Assembly: GCA_036267975.1 (NCBI GenBank)
Contig: DATAVA010000049.1
Location: forward strand, 1-64,000
Length of the DNA stretch: 64,000 nucleotides
DNA from: DAIDKA01 sp036267975
GTDB taxonomy: Bacteria > Pseudomonadota > Gammaproteobacteria > Steroidobacterales > Steroidobacteraceae
Direction of reading: 5' to 3'
Made by a program: the position numbers and the translations under genes. Position 1 is the first letter of the stretch; each line of letters starts with the position of its first letter. Positions 26,350 through 34,605 of this stretch are shown here, in pieces. The notes under the pieces are model-generated. The model was not told the origin of the DNA, searched no databases, and saw only the letters and a list, made by a program, of their open reading frames with translations.

Positions 26350-26793
26350 GAACGTCATCTGGATGGTGCCGCGTCGCTCCAGGAACTTCCAAACGCCCTT
26401 CTCGCGCACGAAACGATCCTGCATTTCTCCGAAATATATCGGGCCGCCGGAGCTGAACGGCGGCGCCGCACCCTCCGGAGGGGTCGTCGCGATCATGGTG
26501 AGATAGGACAGGCCACGGGCTGCGTCGCGGCTCTCGACATCAATCAGGACGCCCGTCGTCAGATGCTTCGTCAACAGCGTCTTCGGGCGGGTGATCAGTG
26601 AGGCGCGGATGGCCTCCCGTCCCTGGATCAGCACACCCGGATTCATCGGACGCGCAAAGGAGCCGTTTTCGGCGAAGCAGTCCGCCGCAGCGTTCATATC
26701 GCCCAAATCCAAAGCCCGGCCGTAGGCATAGGTAAGGCGCTCGCAGGCGCGCTCTATTTCCACGCGCTCGATGGCGCTCAGACCCTCCGACAT
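26326..26793 (-). CDS. NTF2-like (SnoaL_4-type) protein
   Basis: 155 residues from ATG 26793. Its fold is shown by RVEIERACERLTYAYGRALDLGDMNAAADCFAENGSF, the GREAIRASLITRP segment and GEMQDRFVREKGVWKFLERRG at the end; this is the SnoaL-like domain of the ring-hydroxylating-dioxygenase small-subunit-like type. No catalytic assignment is made. It is divergent from the LigF-like GST (113-nt gap), so shared control is possible, and it overlaps ogt tail-to-tail. Confidence 0.82.
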   Translation of the reverse strand: MSEGLSAIERVEIERACERLTYAYGRALDLGDMNAAADCFAENGSFARPMNPGVLIQGREAIRASLITRPKTLLTKHLTTGVLIDVESRDAARGLSYLTMIATTPPEGAAPPFSSGGPIYFGEMQDRFVREKGVWKFLERRGTIQMTFSGAVAQA

Positions 26794-26906
26794 GGTGTAT
26801 TTCCCCCGTTCAAATAAATGGCGTGGCCGAATTGTAGCGCCTGGGCAGGTCTGCCGCGCGATAATGCGCAAGCCTTCTGCTCGACAATGCTGGAGAGACG
26901 CCGATC

Positions 26907-27668
26907 ATGCTGAAGCTGTACCACGCCGAGCCCGTTGCCAATTCCCTGAAGACACTGCTCAGCCTCAAGGAAAAGGGGCTCGCGTTCGAGAGCGTCTATA
27001 TCGACCTGCATCGCTTCGAGCAGCACGAGCCGTGGTTCGTGGCACTCAATCCCGAAGGCCAGGTGCCCGTGCTGGAGCATGACGGCCAAATCATCACGCA
27101 TACCACCGTAATCGGTGAATACCTCGAAGATGCGTTTCCCGATGCCCCGTCCCTGCGCCCGCATGATCCCTTGGGCACGGCGCGGATGCGCTACTGGAAC
27201 AAGTTCTGCGACGAACATGTCCTGAACTATGTCTCCATGCACGGCTGGCATCGAATGGTCAGTGCCATTGCGCGCTCGGTTGAGGCCGGCGAGTTCGAAC
27301 GGCTGATGGAGCGCATCCCGCTGCATGAACAGCGTGAGAAGTGGCGCAACGCGCGCTCCGGTTTCAGCGAAGCGGATCTGGCGAATGCCACCCGCAAGAT
27401 CGAGGTCGCCGTGGATAAAGTCGAGCGGCAGCTGCAGCAGACGGCCTGGCTCGCGGGCCAGGATTATACGCTTGCGGACATCAACTTCTTTGCCAGCGGC
27501 GGCGTGGCGCTTGATCGTCTGTTTCCAACGATGCAGGTCGCTGCGCGCGCGCCGCACCTGAGCGCGTGGGTGGCGCGCATGCTTGAACGGCCGGGCGTGA
27601 AAGCCGCCTTTGCGATGCCCGATCGTACCCATGTCCGCCTGCGCACGTTCACGGGCGAGGTCCACTGA
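26907..27668 (+). CDS. Glutathione S-transferase, LigF (beta-etherase)-like
   Basis: 253 residues. From memory, several stretches follow Sphingobium LigF closely: ANSLKTLLSLKEKGLAFE, FEQHEPWF, NPEGQVPVL, TTVIGEYLEDAFPD, and the middle HEQREKWRNARSGF. LigF opens the beta-aryl ether bond of lignin dimers with glutathione. The thioredoxin-like domain covers about 1-85 and the helical domain 95-230. It faces a YfcG/Nu-class GST 14 nt away end to end, the enzyme class known to release glutathione from such conjugates. GST membership is firm; the etherase role is inference. Confidence 0.75.
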   Translation: MLKLYHAEPVANSLKTLLSLKEKGLAFESVYIDLHRFEQHEPWFVALNPEGQVPVLEHDGQIITHTTVIGEYLEDAFPDAPSLRPHDPLGTARMRYWNKFCDEHVLNYVSMHGWHRMVSAIARSVEAGEFERLMERIPLHEQREKWRNARSGFSEADLANATRKIEVAVDKVERQLQQTAWLAGQDYTLADINFFASGGVALDRLFPTMQVAARAPHLSAWVARMLERPGVKAAFAMPDRTHVRLRTFTGEVH

Positions 27669-27682
27669 AACCCGAGGACTGA

Positions 27683-28351
27683 CTAGGCGAGAAACTTGCG
27701 GGCACCCGCCACTGTCTTGGCATCGCCCGTACCCAAGTCCGCCGGCGGTGGGACGGCGCGACCGCGCTGCACTGCCGGACGTGCACCGATGAGGTCGATC
27801 CAGCGCTGCAGATGCGTCAGACCGTCAATCGTAACGCCCGACCAGCCGTAGCCACTCACCCAGGACCAGTTCGCGATGTCAGCAATCGAGTAGTCACCGG
27901 CCAGGTATTCATGGTTCGCGAGCCGCAGATCGAGCACTTCGAGCAGTCGGCGCACCTCGCGCTGATAGCGCTCGATGGCGTAGGGAATCTTCTCGGGCGC
28001 ATAGCGGTAGAAGACATTGGCCTGTCCCATCATCGGGCCGATGCCGCCCATCTGGAACATCAGCCACTGGATGACCAGCGAGCGCCCCTTCACGTCCTTC
28101 GGCAACAGCCTGCCGGCGCGCTCGGCCAGGTAGATCATGATCGCGCCGGACTCGAACACCGCGAAGTCACCATGGTCACGATCCACGATGGTCGGAATGC
28201 GCCCATTCGGGTTGATCTGCAGGTACGCCGCTGCCTTCTGCTCATTCTGCGACAGCGCCAGGGCGTGCACGGTGTAGGAAAGGCCCAGTTCCTCGAGGGT
28301 GATGGAAATCTTCCAACCGTTGGGCGTCTCGGCAGTATAAAGATCGATCAT
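27683..28351 (-). CDS. Glutathione S-transferase, YfcG/Nu-class
   Basis: 222 residues. It matches the E. coli YfcG pattern: MIDLYTAETPNGWKISI with the TPNG active-site loop, NPNGRIPTIVD, VFESGAIMIYLAE, QWLMFQMGGIGPMMGQ and the C-terminal YSIADIANWSWV. YfcG-type enzymes act as disulfide-bond oxidoreductases, and Nu-class relatives (YghU type) have been shown to work as glutathione lyases in beta-aryl-ether breakdown. It converges with the LigF-like gene. The start is divergent from the phosphotriesterase-like gene with a 58-nt gap. Confidence 0.88.
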   Translation of the reverse strand: MIDLYTAETPNGWKISITLEELGLSYTVHALALSQNEQKAAAYLQINPNGRIPTIVDRDHGDFAVFESGAIMIYLAERAGRLLPKDVKGRSLVIQWLMFQMGGIGPMMGQANVFYRYAPEKIPYAIERYQREVRRLLEVLDLRLANHEYLAGDYSIADIANWSWVSGYGWSGVTIDGLTHLQRWIDLIGARPAVQRGRAVPPPADLGTGDAKTVAGARKFLA

Positions 28352-28409
28352 CGTGAAATTCCTCTTGCTGTGAGTGCAAGGGTAGCGCCCAAAGTGACAT
28401 CATGCGCGC

Positions 28410-29498
28410 ATGACCAAGTTAACCCGCCGCGATGCGCTACGCATGGTAGGCATGGGAGCCGTGGCCGTCGGCCTTGGTCCCCTGGCTGCCCGCGCCCAGG
28501 AGTTGAGTTTTCCCACGGGCGCGGTCATCCGCACCTTGTTCAAGGATTACGCGCCGCGCGAACTCATGGGCGGTGCGACGCTGTTCCATGAGCATCTGTC
28601 GCTCGGGGAGGATTTCAGCGATCGGTTCCGCGCCGCATCGCAGGCCGTGCTCAGCGCGCAGGGCATCAAGGTCCCGGCCGCCGGGACGGCGCCGCCACCG
28701 GCGCCCCCGGGGCCTGATCCCATGCGCAATGTCGAGCTCATGGCACAGGAACTGCGCAATGCGCAGCACGACGGCGTGGCGTGCATCGTGGATGCCAGTC
28801 TCGAAGGCGCCGGCATGGATCTGAAGTTCATTCGTGACGCCGCGAAGATGTCCGGATTACCCGTCGTCAAGGGAGCGGGCTTTTACACGCAGCCCTTCTA
28901 CCCGAAGTCCCTCGCGAGCATGAGTGAGGCGCAGATCACCCAGGTGCTGATCCGGCAGGCAGATGAGTATCCGGCGGGCGCCTTCGGTGAGATCGGTTCG
29001 TGGGACGACATCACGGCGCTGGAGCGCCGGGTGTTCCGTGCCGTCGGCAAGGCCCACCTGGCCACCAATCTGTCCATCTTCACGCACACCGGTATTCCCG
29101 GCAAATCGGCCCTGGAACAGCTGGACATTCTGGAGGATGCGGGTGTGGATCCGCGCCGGATTGCCATCGGCCACCTGGGCAATCTCAACGATCCGACCCT
29201 CTACGTGCACAAGGCCATCTGCCGCCGCGGCGCCTATGTCGGCTTCGATCGCCAGGGCAGTCCCCGCGATGCAGCGGTGGTGCCGCTGGTGATGGGCATG
29301 ATCGAAGCCGGCTTTGCCGATCACATCCTGATTTCAGGCGACGCGTTTCGCAGCTACGCGCGACCCATCACGGTGTTCGTGCCAAAGCTGCAGGCCGCTG
29401 GCGCCGATGAGGCCACGCTGCGTCGAATCACGGTGGAGAACCCGCTGCGCTTCCTGGCATTCGTGCCGAAGCGCCCGCGCCGCCTCAGTGCCGGATAG
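28410..29498 (+). CDS. Tat-exported phosphotriesterase-family hydrolase
   Basis: 362 residues. The start carries a twin-arginine signal (LTRRDALRMVGMGAVAVGLG). The amidohydrolase/phosphotriesterase TIM barrel has FHEHL (HxH metal pair), GEIGSW at the position where the bridging Lys or Glu is expected (here Glu, as in several lactonase-like members), THTG and IGHLG histidines, and ISGDAF with the last Asp. Family members are lactonases or phosphotriesterases. A Pro/Ala-rich insertion lies at about 88-107. Its last 14 nt overlap the 3' end of the SDR gene on the other strand. Confidence 0.85.
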   Translation: MTKLTRRDALRMVGMGAVAVGLGPLAARAQELSFPTGAVIRTLFKDYAPRELMGGATLFHEHLSLGEDFSDRFRAASQAVLSAQGIKVPAAGTAPPPAPPGPDPMRNVELMAQELRNAQHDGVACIVDASLEGAGMDLKFIRDAAKMSGLPVVKGAGFYTQPFYPKSLASMSEAQITQVLIRQADEYPAGAFGEIGSWDDITALERRVFRAVGKAHLATNLSIFTHTGIPGKSALEQLDILEDAGVDPRRIAIGHLGNLNDPTLYVHKAICRRGAYVGFDRQGSPRDAAVVPLVMGMIEAGFADHILISGDAFRSYARPITVFVPKLQAAGADEATLRRITVENPLRFLAFVPKRPRRLSAG

Positions 29499-30270
29499 TC
29501 GCCAGCGCCCCGCCATCGACGGCCCAGGCCGCGCCATTCACGAAACTGGCCGCATCGGATAGCAGGAAGGTCACGACTTCCCCCACCTCTTCGGGCGTGC
29601 CGATCCGGTCCATGGTGGCGACCTTGCCCAGCACCTTCTTGCCCGCCGCGACATCACCGTTGAACATCATCCGCAGCATCGCCTCCAGCAACGGCGTATC
29701 GATCACACCCGGCATCACGGCGTTGACCCGCACACCCCTGGCGCCCACTTCACTCGCCGCGGTACGCGTGAGGCCGATGACGGCGTGCTTGGTCGAGTTG
29801 TAGGCGCACGCCCCCGCCAGGCCGCGTTCACTGGCGATCGAACCGGTATTGACCACTGCGCCATGACCCTGTTTCAGCATCACGGGCAGCACATGACGCA
29901 GCCCCAGGAAGATGCCTTTCTGATTGACCGCAACGATCCGGTCAAACTCCGCCTCCTCATACTCATAGATCGGGCCGAGCTTGCCCTCCGTGCCGGCATT
30001 GTTGAAAAAGCCATCGATGCGGCCGAACCCCTCCAGTGTGCGCGCGACATAGGCCTGGACATCGGCCGACTTGCTGACATCGGCCACTGCCGTTTCGACG
30101 CGTCCCCCGAGCGCCTCCACGGCACCGCGGCGCGCGGCCAGCGCGGCACCATTGATATCCACCAGCATCACATCGGCGCCGGCCGCCGCCAGGCTCATTG
30201 CGGCCGCGTGCCCAATCATGCCCGCGCCCCCGGTGATCACCACGACCTTGCCTTCCATCGAAGTCGTCAT
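29485..30270 (-). CDS. SDR-family oxidoreductase
   Basis: 261 residues from ATG 30270. The classical SDR motifs are visible: VVITGGAGMIGHAAA (cofactor glycines), NNAGT, NTGSIAS with the catalytic Ser, and YNSTKHAVIG with the YxxxK pair; the C-terminus ends LSDAASFVNGAAWAVDGG, typical of the 3-oxoacyl-ACP-reductase-like group. It is NAD(P)-dependent and probably oxidises or reduces an alcohol/ketone. Its start overlaps the 76-aa gene by 4 nt and it is third in a coupled set with the FAD oxidoreductase. Confidence 0.9.
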   Translation of the reverse strand: MTTSMEGKVVVITGGAGMIGHAAAMSLAAAGADVMLVDINGAALAARRGAVEALGGRVETAVADVSKSADVQAYVARTLEGFGRIDGFFNNAGTEGKLGPIYEYEEAEFDRIVAVNQKGIFLGLRHVLPVMLKQGHGAVVNTGSIASERGLAGACAYNSTKHAVIGLTRTAASEVGARGVRVNAVMPGVIDTPLLEAMLRMMFNGDVAAGKKVLGKVATMDRIGTPEEVGEVVTFLLSDAASFVNGAAWAVDGGALATIRH

Positions 30271-30497
30271 TTGCCCGCTTCCTTTGCTGTTCGTGATCCG
30301 CGAAACGGCATTGTCATGACAAACAGGACGCCGCGCAGCCCCAGCAGCTTCAGACCCTCGCGAAGGTCCGCCGGCGTCAGGCTCGCGGTCATCGGCATCG
30401 TCCCGAACACCTTGGCCTTGATGAGCAGCTGATTGCCATCGCGCTCGATGCGGCTGACGGTCATGAGTTCGCGCCGATCCGGACCATAGACCTTCAT
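30267..30497 (-). CDS. Small conserved-looking protein of unknown function (76 aa)
   Basis: Begins MKVYGPDRRELMTVSRIERDG and contains a beta-rich part NQLLIKAKVFGTMPMTASL followed by a helix TPADLREGLKLLG and a hydrophobic LRGVLFVMTMPFRG. It sits between two enzymes with ATGA overlaps at both ends (30494-30497 and 30267-30270), so its expression level is tied to both. I do not recognise the family. It may be a small subunit, electron-carrier adaptor or assembly partner; nothing in the sequence shows metal or cofactor binding. Confidence 0.7.
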   Translation of the reverse strand: MKVYGPDRRELMTVSRIERDGNQLLIKAKVFGTMPMTASLTPADLREGLKLLGLRGVLFVMTMPFRGSRTAKEAGK

Positions 30498-32071
30498 GCC
30501 GGCTTTTCCAGTTGTTCAAAATCAATCTTCAGGTCATCGCACATGACCTGCGCCGTCGCCCGCCCGGCGCCGAATACACCGCCACCCGGATACTGGAACG
30601 GACCGACGAGGTACAGCCGCTCGATCCCGGGCACGCGGTACTGACCCAGATCCGGTGTCGGCCGATGCGCACCGCTTTGATAACTGGTGGTCGCAATGCC
30701 ATGCAGATCGCCGCGCATGAAACTCGGTGAAGTGCGCTCCATGTCGACGGGGCTGTCGCAGTGGAAATCCAGGAGCACCTCGTCGAGATTCGACACATAC
30801 AGGCGGAAGCGATCCAGCATGCTGCGCGCGAAGCTGTCCTTGGCGTCATCCCAGGACCTGCCATCCGGCCGTACGTAGGGGGCATAGTCCCACAGGTGCG
30901 CGATGCCCTTGCCGGGAGGCGTGCGGGTATCATCGAACATCGACAGCGACCCCAGCCCCAACAGATGCGTGCGCATGAACCCGCCATAGCGCAGATCATC
31001 AAAGCATTCGCGCAGTTCCCGGTACGTCGGCGGCATCAGCTCGATCATCACCGACTGCACCGGATCGGGGGTCCGGAACCGCAGCGGACCGTTCAATGCG
31101 GCGTGGACGGTCACGCAGGCCGCCTCCGTGATATGCGTGGCCTCGGCCGCCTTGCGCACCTGCGGATCCACGCTCGGCACCAGCGATGACAGCTGGTGCG
31201 GATGGATCGCACCGATGACGGCCTCGCGCGCCGCGTAGCGGTTGCCGTCGGCCGTCAGCACGCCCGATGCCCGACCATTGGCAACGAGCACCTCGCGCAC
31301 CTCCTGGCTGGCGAGCACCGTGCCGCCACGATCTTCGATGCAGCGGGTCAGCGCCTCGGTGAGCTTGCCGCTGCCGCCCACCGGAACACCAAAGCCGTAG
31401 GCCTCGAGGAAGCCGAGGAATACGAATACGCCCAGGCCGGTCGCCTTTTCATCCGGGGATACCAGGTTCTCTCCCGCCACGCGCGCAAAGTGCGCGCGCA
31501 CCCGGTCGTGTTCGAAATACTCCGCCAGCACATCGTGGCTGCTCATCTGCATGGCGCGCCAGAATTCCCGACCCTCGCGGCTTTGATCGAGGAACGCGAA
31601 ACTCGCGCCCTGCGGCGCCGGCGGCGTGTAGAGCGTCGCGACCAGCATCGGCAGCCACGTGGCCGCCTGCGCCGACAGGCGCAGGAACGCCTCGGCATCG
31701 CGTTTCGAGAACTTCGCAATCTGCGCAGCGGACTTGGCCGGGTCGCGGTACAGCGCGAGGGTCGAGCCGTCCTCGAATACCGACATCATCGGTGACTCGG
31801 GAAACAGATAGCGCAGGCCATAGCGGCTCTTCAGTCCCAGTTCATCACGCTGCAGCAGCGGATTGGCCTGGATGAAGATATGCGTCATGGAATGCTGATC
31901 GTGGCGGAAGCCCGGTCGGGTCAGCTCGCGCGAGACCACACCCCCGCCCAGCCATGCATTGCGCTCCAGCACCAGCACGCGTTTGCCGGCCTTGGCGAGG
32001 TACGCGGCCGCCACCAGTCCGTTATGGCCGCTGCCGACGGCAATGACATCGAAGTCTTTTTGGCTGATCAT
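30494..32071 (-). CDS. FAD-dependent oxidoreductase of the phytoene-desaturase (PYRD2-like) type
   Basis: 525 residues. The dinucleotide-binding motif GSGHNGLVAAAYLAKAGKRV (about 11-30) is followed by ERNAWLGGGVVSRELTRPGFRHD. The middle FLEAYGFGVPVGGSGKLTEALTR and the C-terminal LVGPFQYPGGGVFGAGR are the family landmarks for FAD binding. It oxidises or desaturates an unidentified substrate. It heads the coupled trio with the 76-aa protein and the SDR. Its start is only 36 nt from the start of the divergent NTF2-like gene. Confidence 0.88.
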   Translation of the reverse strand: MISQKDFDVIAVGSGHNGLVAAAYLAKAGKRVLVLERNAWLGGGVVSRELTRPGFRHDQHSMTHIFIQANPLLQRDELGLKSRYGLRYLFPESPMMSVFEDGSTLALYRDPAKSAAQIAKFSKRDAEAFLRLSAQAATWLPMLVATLYTPPAPQGASFAFLDQSREGREFWRAMQMSSHDVLAEYFEHDRVRAHFARVAGENLVSPDEKATGLGVFVFLGFLEAYGFGVPVGGSGKLTEALTRCIEDRGGTVLASQEVREVLVANGRASGVLTADGNRYAAREAVIGAIHPHQLSSLVPSVDPQVRKAAEATHITEAACVTVHAALNGPLRFRTPDPVQSVMIELMPPTYRELRECFDDLRYGGFMRTHLLGLGSLSMFDDTRTPPGKGIAHLWDYAPYVRPDGRSWDDAKDSFARSMLDRFRLYVSNLDEVLLDFHCDSPVDMERTSPSFMRGDLHGIATTSYQSGAHRPTPDLGQYRVPGIERLYLVGPFQYPGGGVFGAGRATAQVMCDDLKIDFEQLEKPA

Positions 32072-32107
32072 ACGATCGAGGTACAACAGTTCGGAAGGGG
32101 CACACTC

Positions 32108-32521
32108 ATGAGTCAGTCCAATGCGCAGGGCGAAGCAGTTGTTAAGCGGTTCTTTGAGCTGCTGAACGCGGAAGATCTGGAAGGCGTGCGCGCACTGCTG
32201 ACTGAAGATGCCGCGTGGCTGCCGCAGGCCCGCGACATGCCCGGCGCCGGCGAATACCGGGGGCGCAATGTCATCGTCGATGACTTCCTGAAACCGATCC
32301 GCGGCATGTTCGCGAAGGGCAGTCCATCCAATCGCATATTGTCCATGGCCTCAAACGGCTCCCTGGTGCTGGTCGAAACGCATGGCACCGGACACCTGCA
32401 GGACGGCCGTACCTACGACAATCGCTATGCGTGGGCATTCGAACTGCGCGGCGAGAAAATCGCGGTGCTGCGCGAATACCTCGACAGCTATTACATCGTG
32501 CGGCTGTTCGGCGCGACCTGA
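32108..32521 (+). CDS. NTF2-like (SnoaL-type) protein
   Basis: 137 residues from ATG 32108. The pattern EAVVKRFFELLNAEDLEGVRALLTEDAAW, GAGEYRGRNVIVDDFL, VETHGTGHLQDGRTYDNRYAWAFEL and AVLREYLDSYYI is typical of the ketosteroid-isomerase/SnoaL group. The start lies 36 nt from the divergent FAD-oxidoreductase start, so their promoters must overlap. It converges with the P450 gene 14 nt away. Confidence 0.82.
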   Translation: MSQSNAQGEAVVKRFFELLNAEDLEGVRALLTEDAAWLPQARDMPGAGEYRGRNVIVDDFLKPIRGMFAKGSPSNRILSMASNGSLVLVETHGTGHLQDGRTYDNRYAWAFELRGEKIAVLREYLDSYYIVRLFGAT

Positions 32522-32535
32522 ACGGCGCATCGCGA

Positions 32536-33714
32536 TCAACCGGCGTAGAGGCGGACCGGCAGTTTGGCCGGTCCGTGACCGATGGTGGTCATCCAGGGCG
32601 TCGGCTCCCCGGCCAGCTCGAAGCGCGCCACGCGACGCGCCACCTCGGTCAGCAGCACGTGCGCCTCCAGCTGCGCCAGCACCCGTCCGACGCAGGCGTG
32701 AATCCCATAGCCCCAGCCGACCTGTTTCTTCAGGTCGCGACTCATATCGTACTGATCGGGTTTCTGCCAGGCGCGCGGATCGCGGTTGGCGGCGGCGAAC
32801 ATCAGGCCGACCCGCTGTCCGGCGGGTACCGTGTAACCGCCGATGTCCACCTCGCGGGTCGTGATGCGGCCCGCCATGCGCGAGGGCGAATCCCAGCGCA
32901 GGCTCTCATCGAACGCCGCACGCACCAGACTCGGGTCGGCGCGCAGCTTCTGATACTGGTCGGGAAACTTCGCAAAGGCGTACATGGCATTGGCCATGGT
33001 CAGGATGGTCGTATCCGCACCCGCTGCGAGCACCGTCTGCAGCAGCAGCTTGGCTTCGGCCTGGGTGATGACGCCCTCATCAGCCATCCCGTAGAGCACC
33101 ATGCCGATGCCGCCTGCGGACAGGTTGTCCCGATCGCAGCATTGCTCCAGCCACGCGAGCACCGGCTCGATATTGACCATCGCCTCGCGAAACAGGTCGT
33201 TCTCCGGCCCCATCGTCGCCCAGACCATGTGGCTGAAGGCGTACATGTGCTCGCGCCCCGCGACGCGCAGACCAATGGCATCCGGTAAGGCTTTGTACAC
33301 GAAGCGCTGGGTGATCTCGCCCACGGCATCGACTACTTCGCCCTGCCGCGCCATCAGACCGTCGAGCAGCGCCGCCGCATCGCGTTCGAACGAGGGACGC
33401 AGACTGCCGAGCACCTGGGTGGAGAGGGCTTTCGCAATGGCCTGGCGGACATGGGTGTGGCGCGGCGGATCATCCGTCAGCAGGATTTCGGGGCGCAGTG
33501 AATTGGGGTCGTGCCAGGGACGCGACTGGTTCGAGAAAGTCTGCCAGTCCTGCAGCCCCAGCGTCACATCGGCATGCCGGGTGATCATCACCGTGCCGTC
33601 GGCCAGGCGCACTACCGGCGAAAACTCACGCAGGGTGTCATCGACGCGGCGCGCGTTGCGCACCGATTCGTGACTGAACAGATCGATCGGATATTGCGGA
33701 ATTGCCTGGCCCAT
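32536..33714 (-). CDS. Cytochrome P450, CYP199-like
   Basis: 392 residues, normal for a soluble bacterial P450. The I-helix reads LAAGADTTILTMANA with the acid-alcohol pair, the ExxR motif appears as ESLRW, and the haem-binding loop is GWGYGIHACVGR with Cys341. As remembered, the middle part (LPDAIGLRVAGREH, AEQC-like QCCDRDNLSAGGIG, ITQAEAKLLLQTVLAAG) parallels CYP199-type enzymes that O-demethylate para-substituted benzoates. Redox partners (ferredoxin/reductase) are not in the window. It is the last gene of the eight-gene operon, 15 nt after the MBL gene. Confidence 0.9.
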   Translation of the reverse strand: MGQAIPQYPIDLFSHESVRNARRVDDTLREFSPVVRLADGTVMITRHADVTLGLQDWQTFSNQSRPWHDPNSLRPEILLTDDPPRHTHVRQAIAKALSTQVLGSLRPSFERDAAALLDGLMARQGEVVDAVGEITQRFVYKALPDAIGLRVAGREHMYAFSHMVWATMGPENDLFREAMVNIEPVLAWLEQCCDRDNLSAGGIGMVLYGMADEGVITQAEAKLLLQTVLAAGADTTILTMANAMYAFAKFPDQYQKLRADPSLVRAAFDESLRWDSPSRMAGRITTREVDIGGYTVPAGQRVGLMFAAANRDPRAWQKPDQYDMSRDLKKQVGWGYGIHACVGRVLAQLEAHVLLTEVARRVARFELAGEPTPWMTTIGHGPAKLPVRLYAG

Positions 33715-33729
33715 GGTTGATCTCGATCC

Positions 33730-34605
33730 TTAAGACTTCAATTTCCAGCCCGCGCCGTTGCGCACGATGTAGCCGGCGCCCGGGTCAGCAAAATGGCTGC
33801 CGATGACGAGTACGGGTTTTTCCTGGAAGCGATTGACGAATTCGACGCGGGTCTTCGCCGCCGCCGGCTTGTCCATGTCAAAAGTTGCCAGATGCTCCGG
33901 CATCGCGACTTGGATGGGATGATGCATCATGTCGCCGGTGATCACCGCCTCCTGGCCCTGCGAATTGATGTAGACGCTGACATGACCGGGCGTATGGCCG
34001 GGAGTCGGCAGCAGCCGGATCTCCTCGCTCAGCGCGTAATCGTGGGGAATGAAATCCACCAGTCCCGCCTCGATCACCGGATCCACCGCATCGCTCAAAT
34101 GGTTGATGCCGTGATAGCCGCCGGTATCGCGCAGCATCAGCCAGTGATCGTATTCCTGGCGGCTGAACAGGTAGCGCGCCTGCGGAAAGGTCGGAACCCA
34201 GCGACCATCGACCAGATGCGTGTTCCAACCCACGTGATCAAAATGCAGGTGCGTGCACAGCACCGTGTCGATATCGGTCGGCGCAATCCCCAGTGAGGCC
34301 AGATCCTGCATGAAGGTCGTGCGCATTTTCGTGAAAACCGGGAACTGCCGTTCGCGATCGGCACCGATACAGGTGTCGATCATGATGCGTCGATTGCCGG
34401 CCCTCACGAAAAAGGCCTGGAAGTTGATGAACATCCGCCCCGCAGGTGTCGCATGATCGGGAATCAGCCACGGCTGGGTGTGCACGATCGGCGGCTTGCT
34501 GTCCTCCAGCACCATCCAGATGTCGTCCTCCCACTTCCAGACCTCAACCAGGCGGGTGATTTCCACCTGGCCGACCTTCCAGGTCTTCATGTGTTCTATT
34601 GCCAT
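33730..34605 (-). CDS. Metallo-beta-lactamase-fold hydrolase
   Basis: 291 residues. The dinuclear-zinc motif is CTHLHFDHVGWN (HxHxDH), with later ligands in LPTPGHTPGHV, VITGDMMHHPIQ and GSHFADP. The sequence is close to the group of MBL hydrolases annotated as lactonase-like in proteobacterial catabolic clusters. There is no signal peptide, so it is cytoplasmic. It overlaps the GMC gene by 10 nt. It is one of two MBL enzymes in this operon, and the substrate is unknown (a lactone or ester made by P450/GMC oxidation is a plausible guess). Confidence 0.88.
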   Translation of the reverse strand: MAIEHMKTWKVGQVEITRLVEVWKWEDDIWMVLEDSKPPIVHTQPWLIPDHATPAGRMFINFQAFFVRAGNRRIMIDTCIGADRERQFPVFTKMRTTFMQDLASLGIAPTDIDTVLCTHLHFDHVGWNTHLVDGRWVPTFPQARYLFSRQEYDHWLMLRDTGGYHGINHLSDAVDPVIEAGLVDFIPHDYALSEEIRLLPTPGHTPGHVSVYINSQGQEAVITGDMMHHPIQVAMPEHLATFDMDKPAAAKTRVEFVNRFQEKPVLVIGSHFADPGAGYIVRNGAGWKLKS

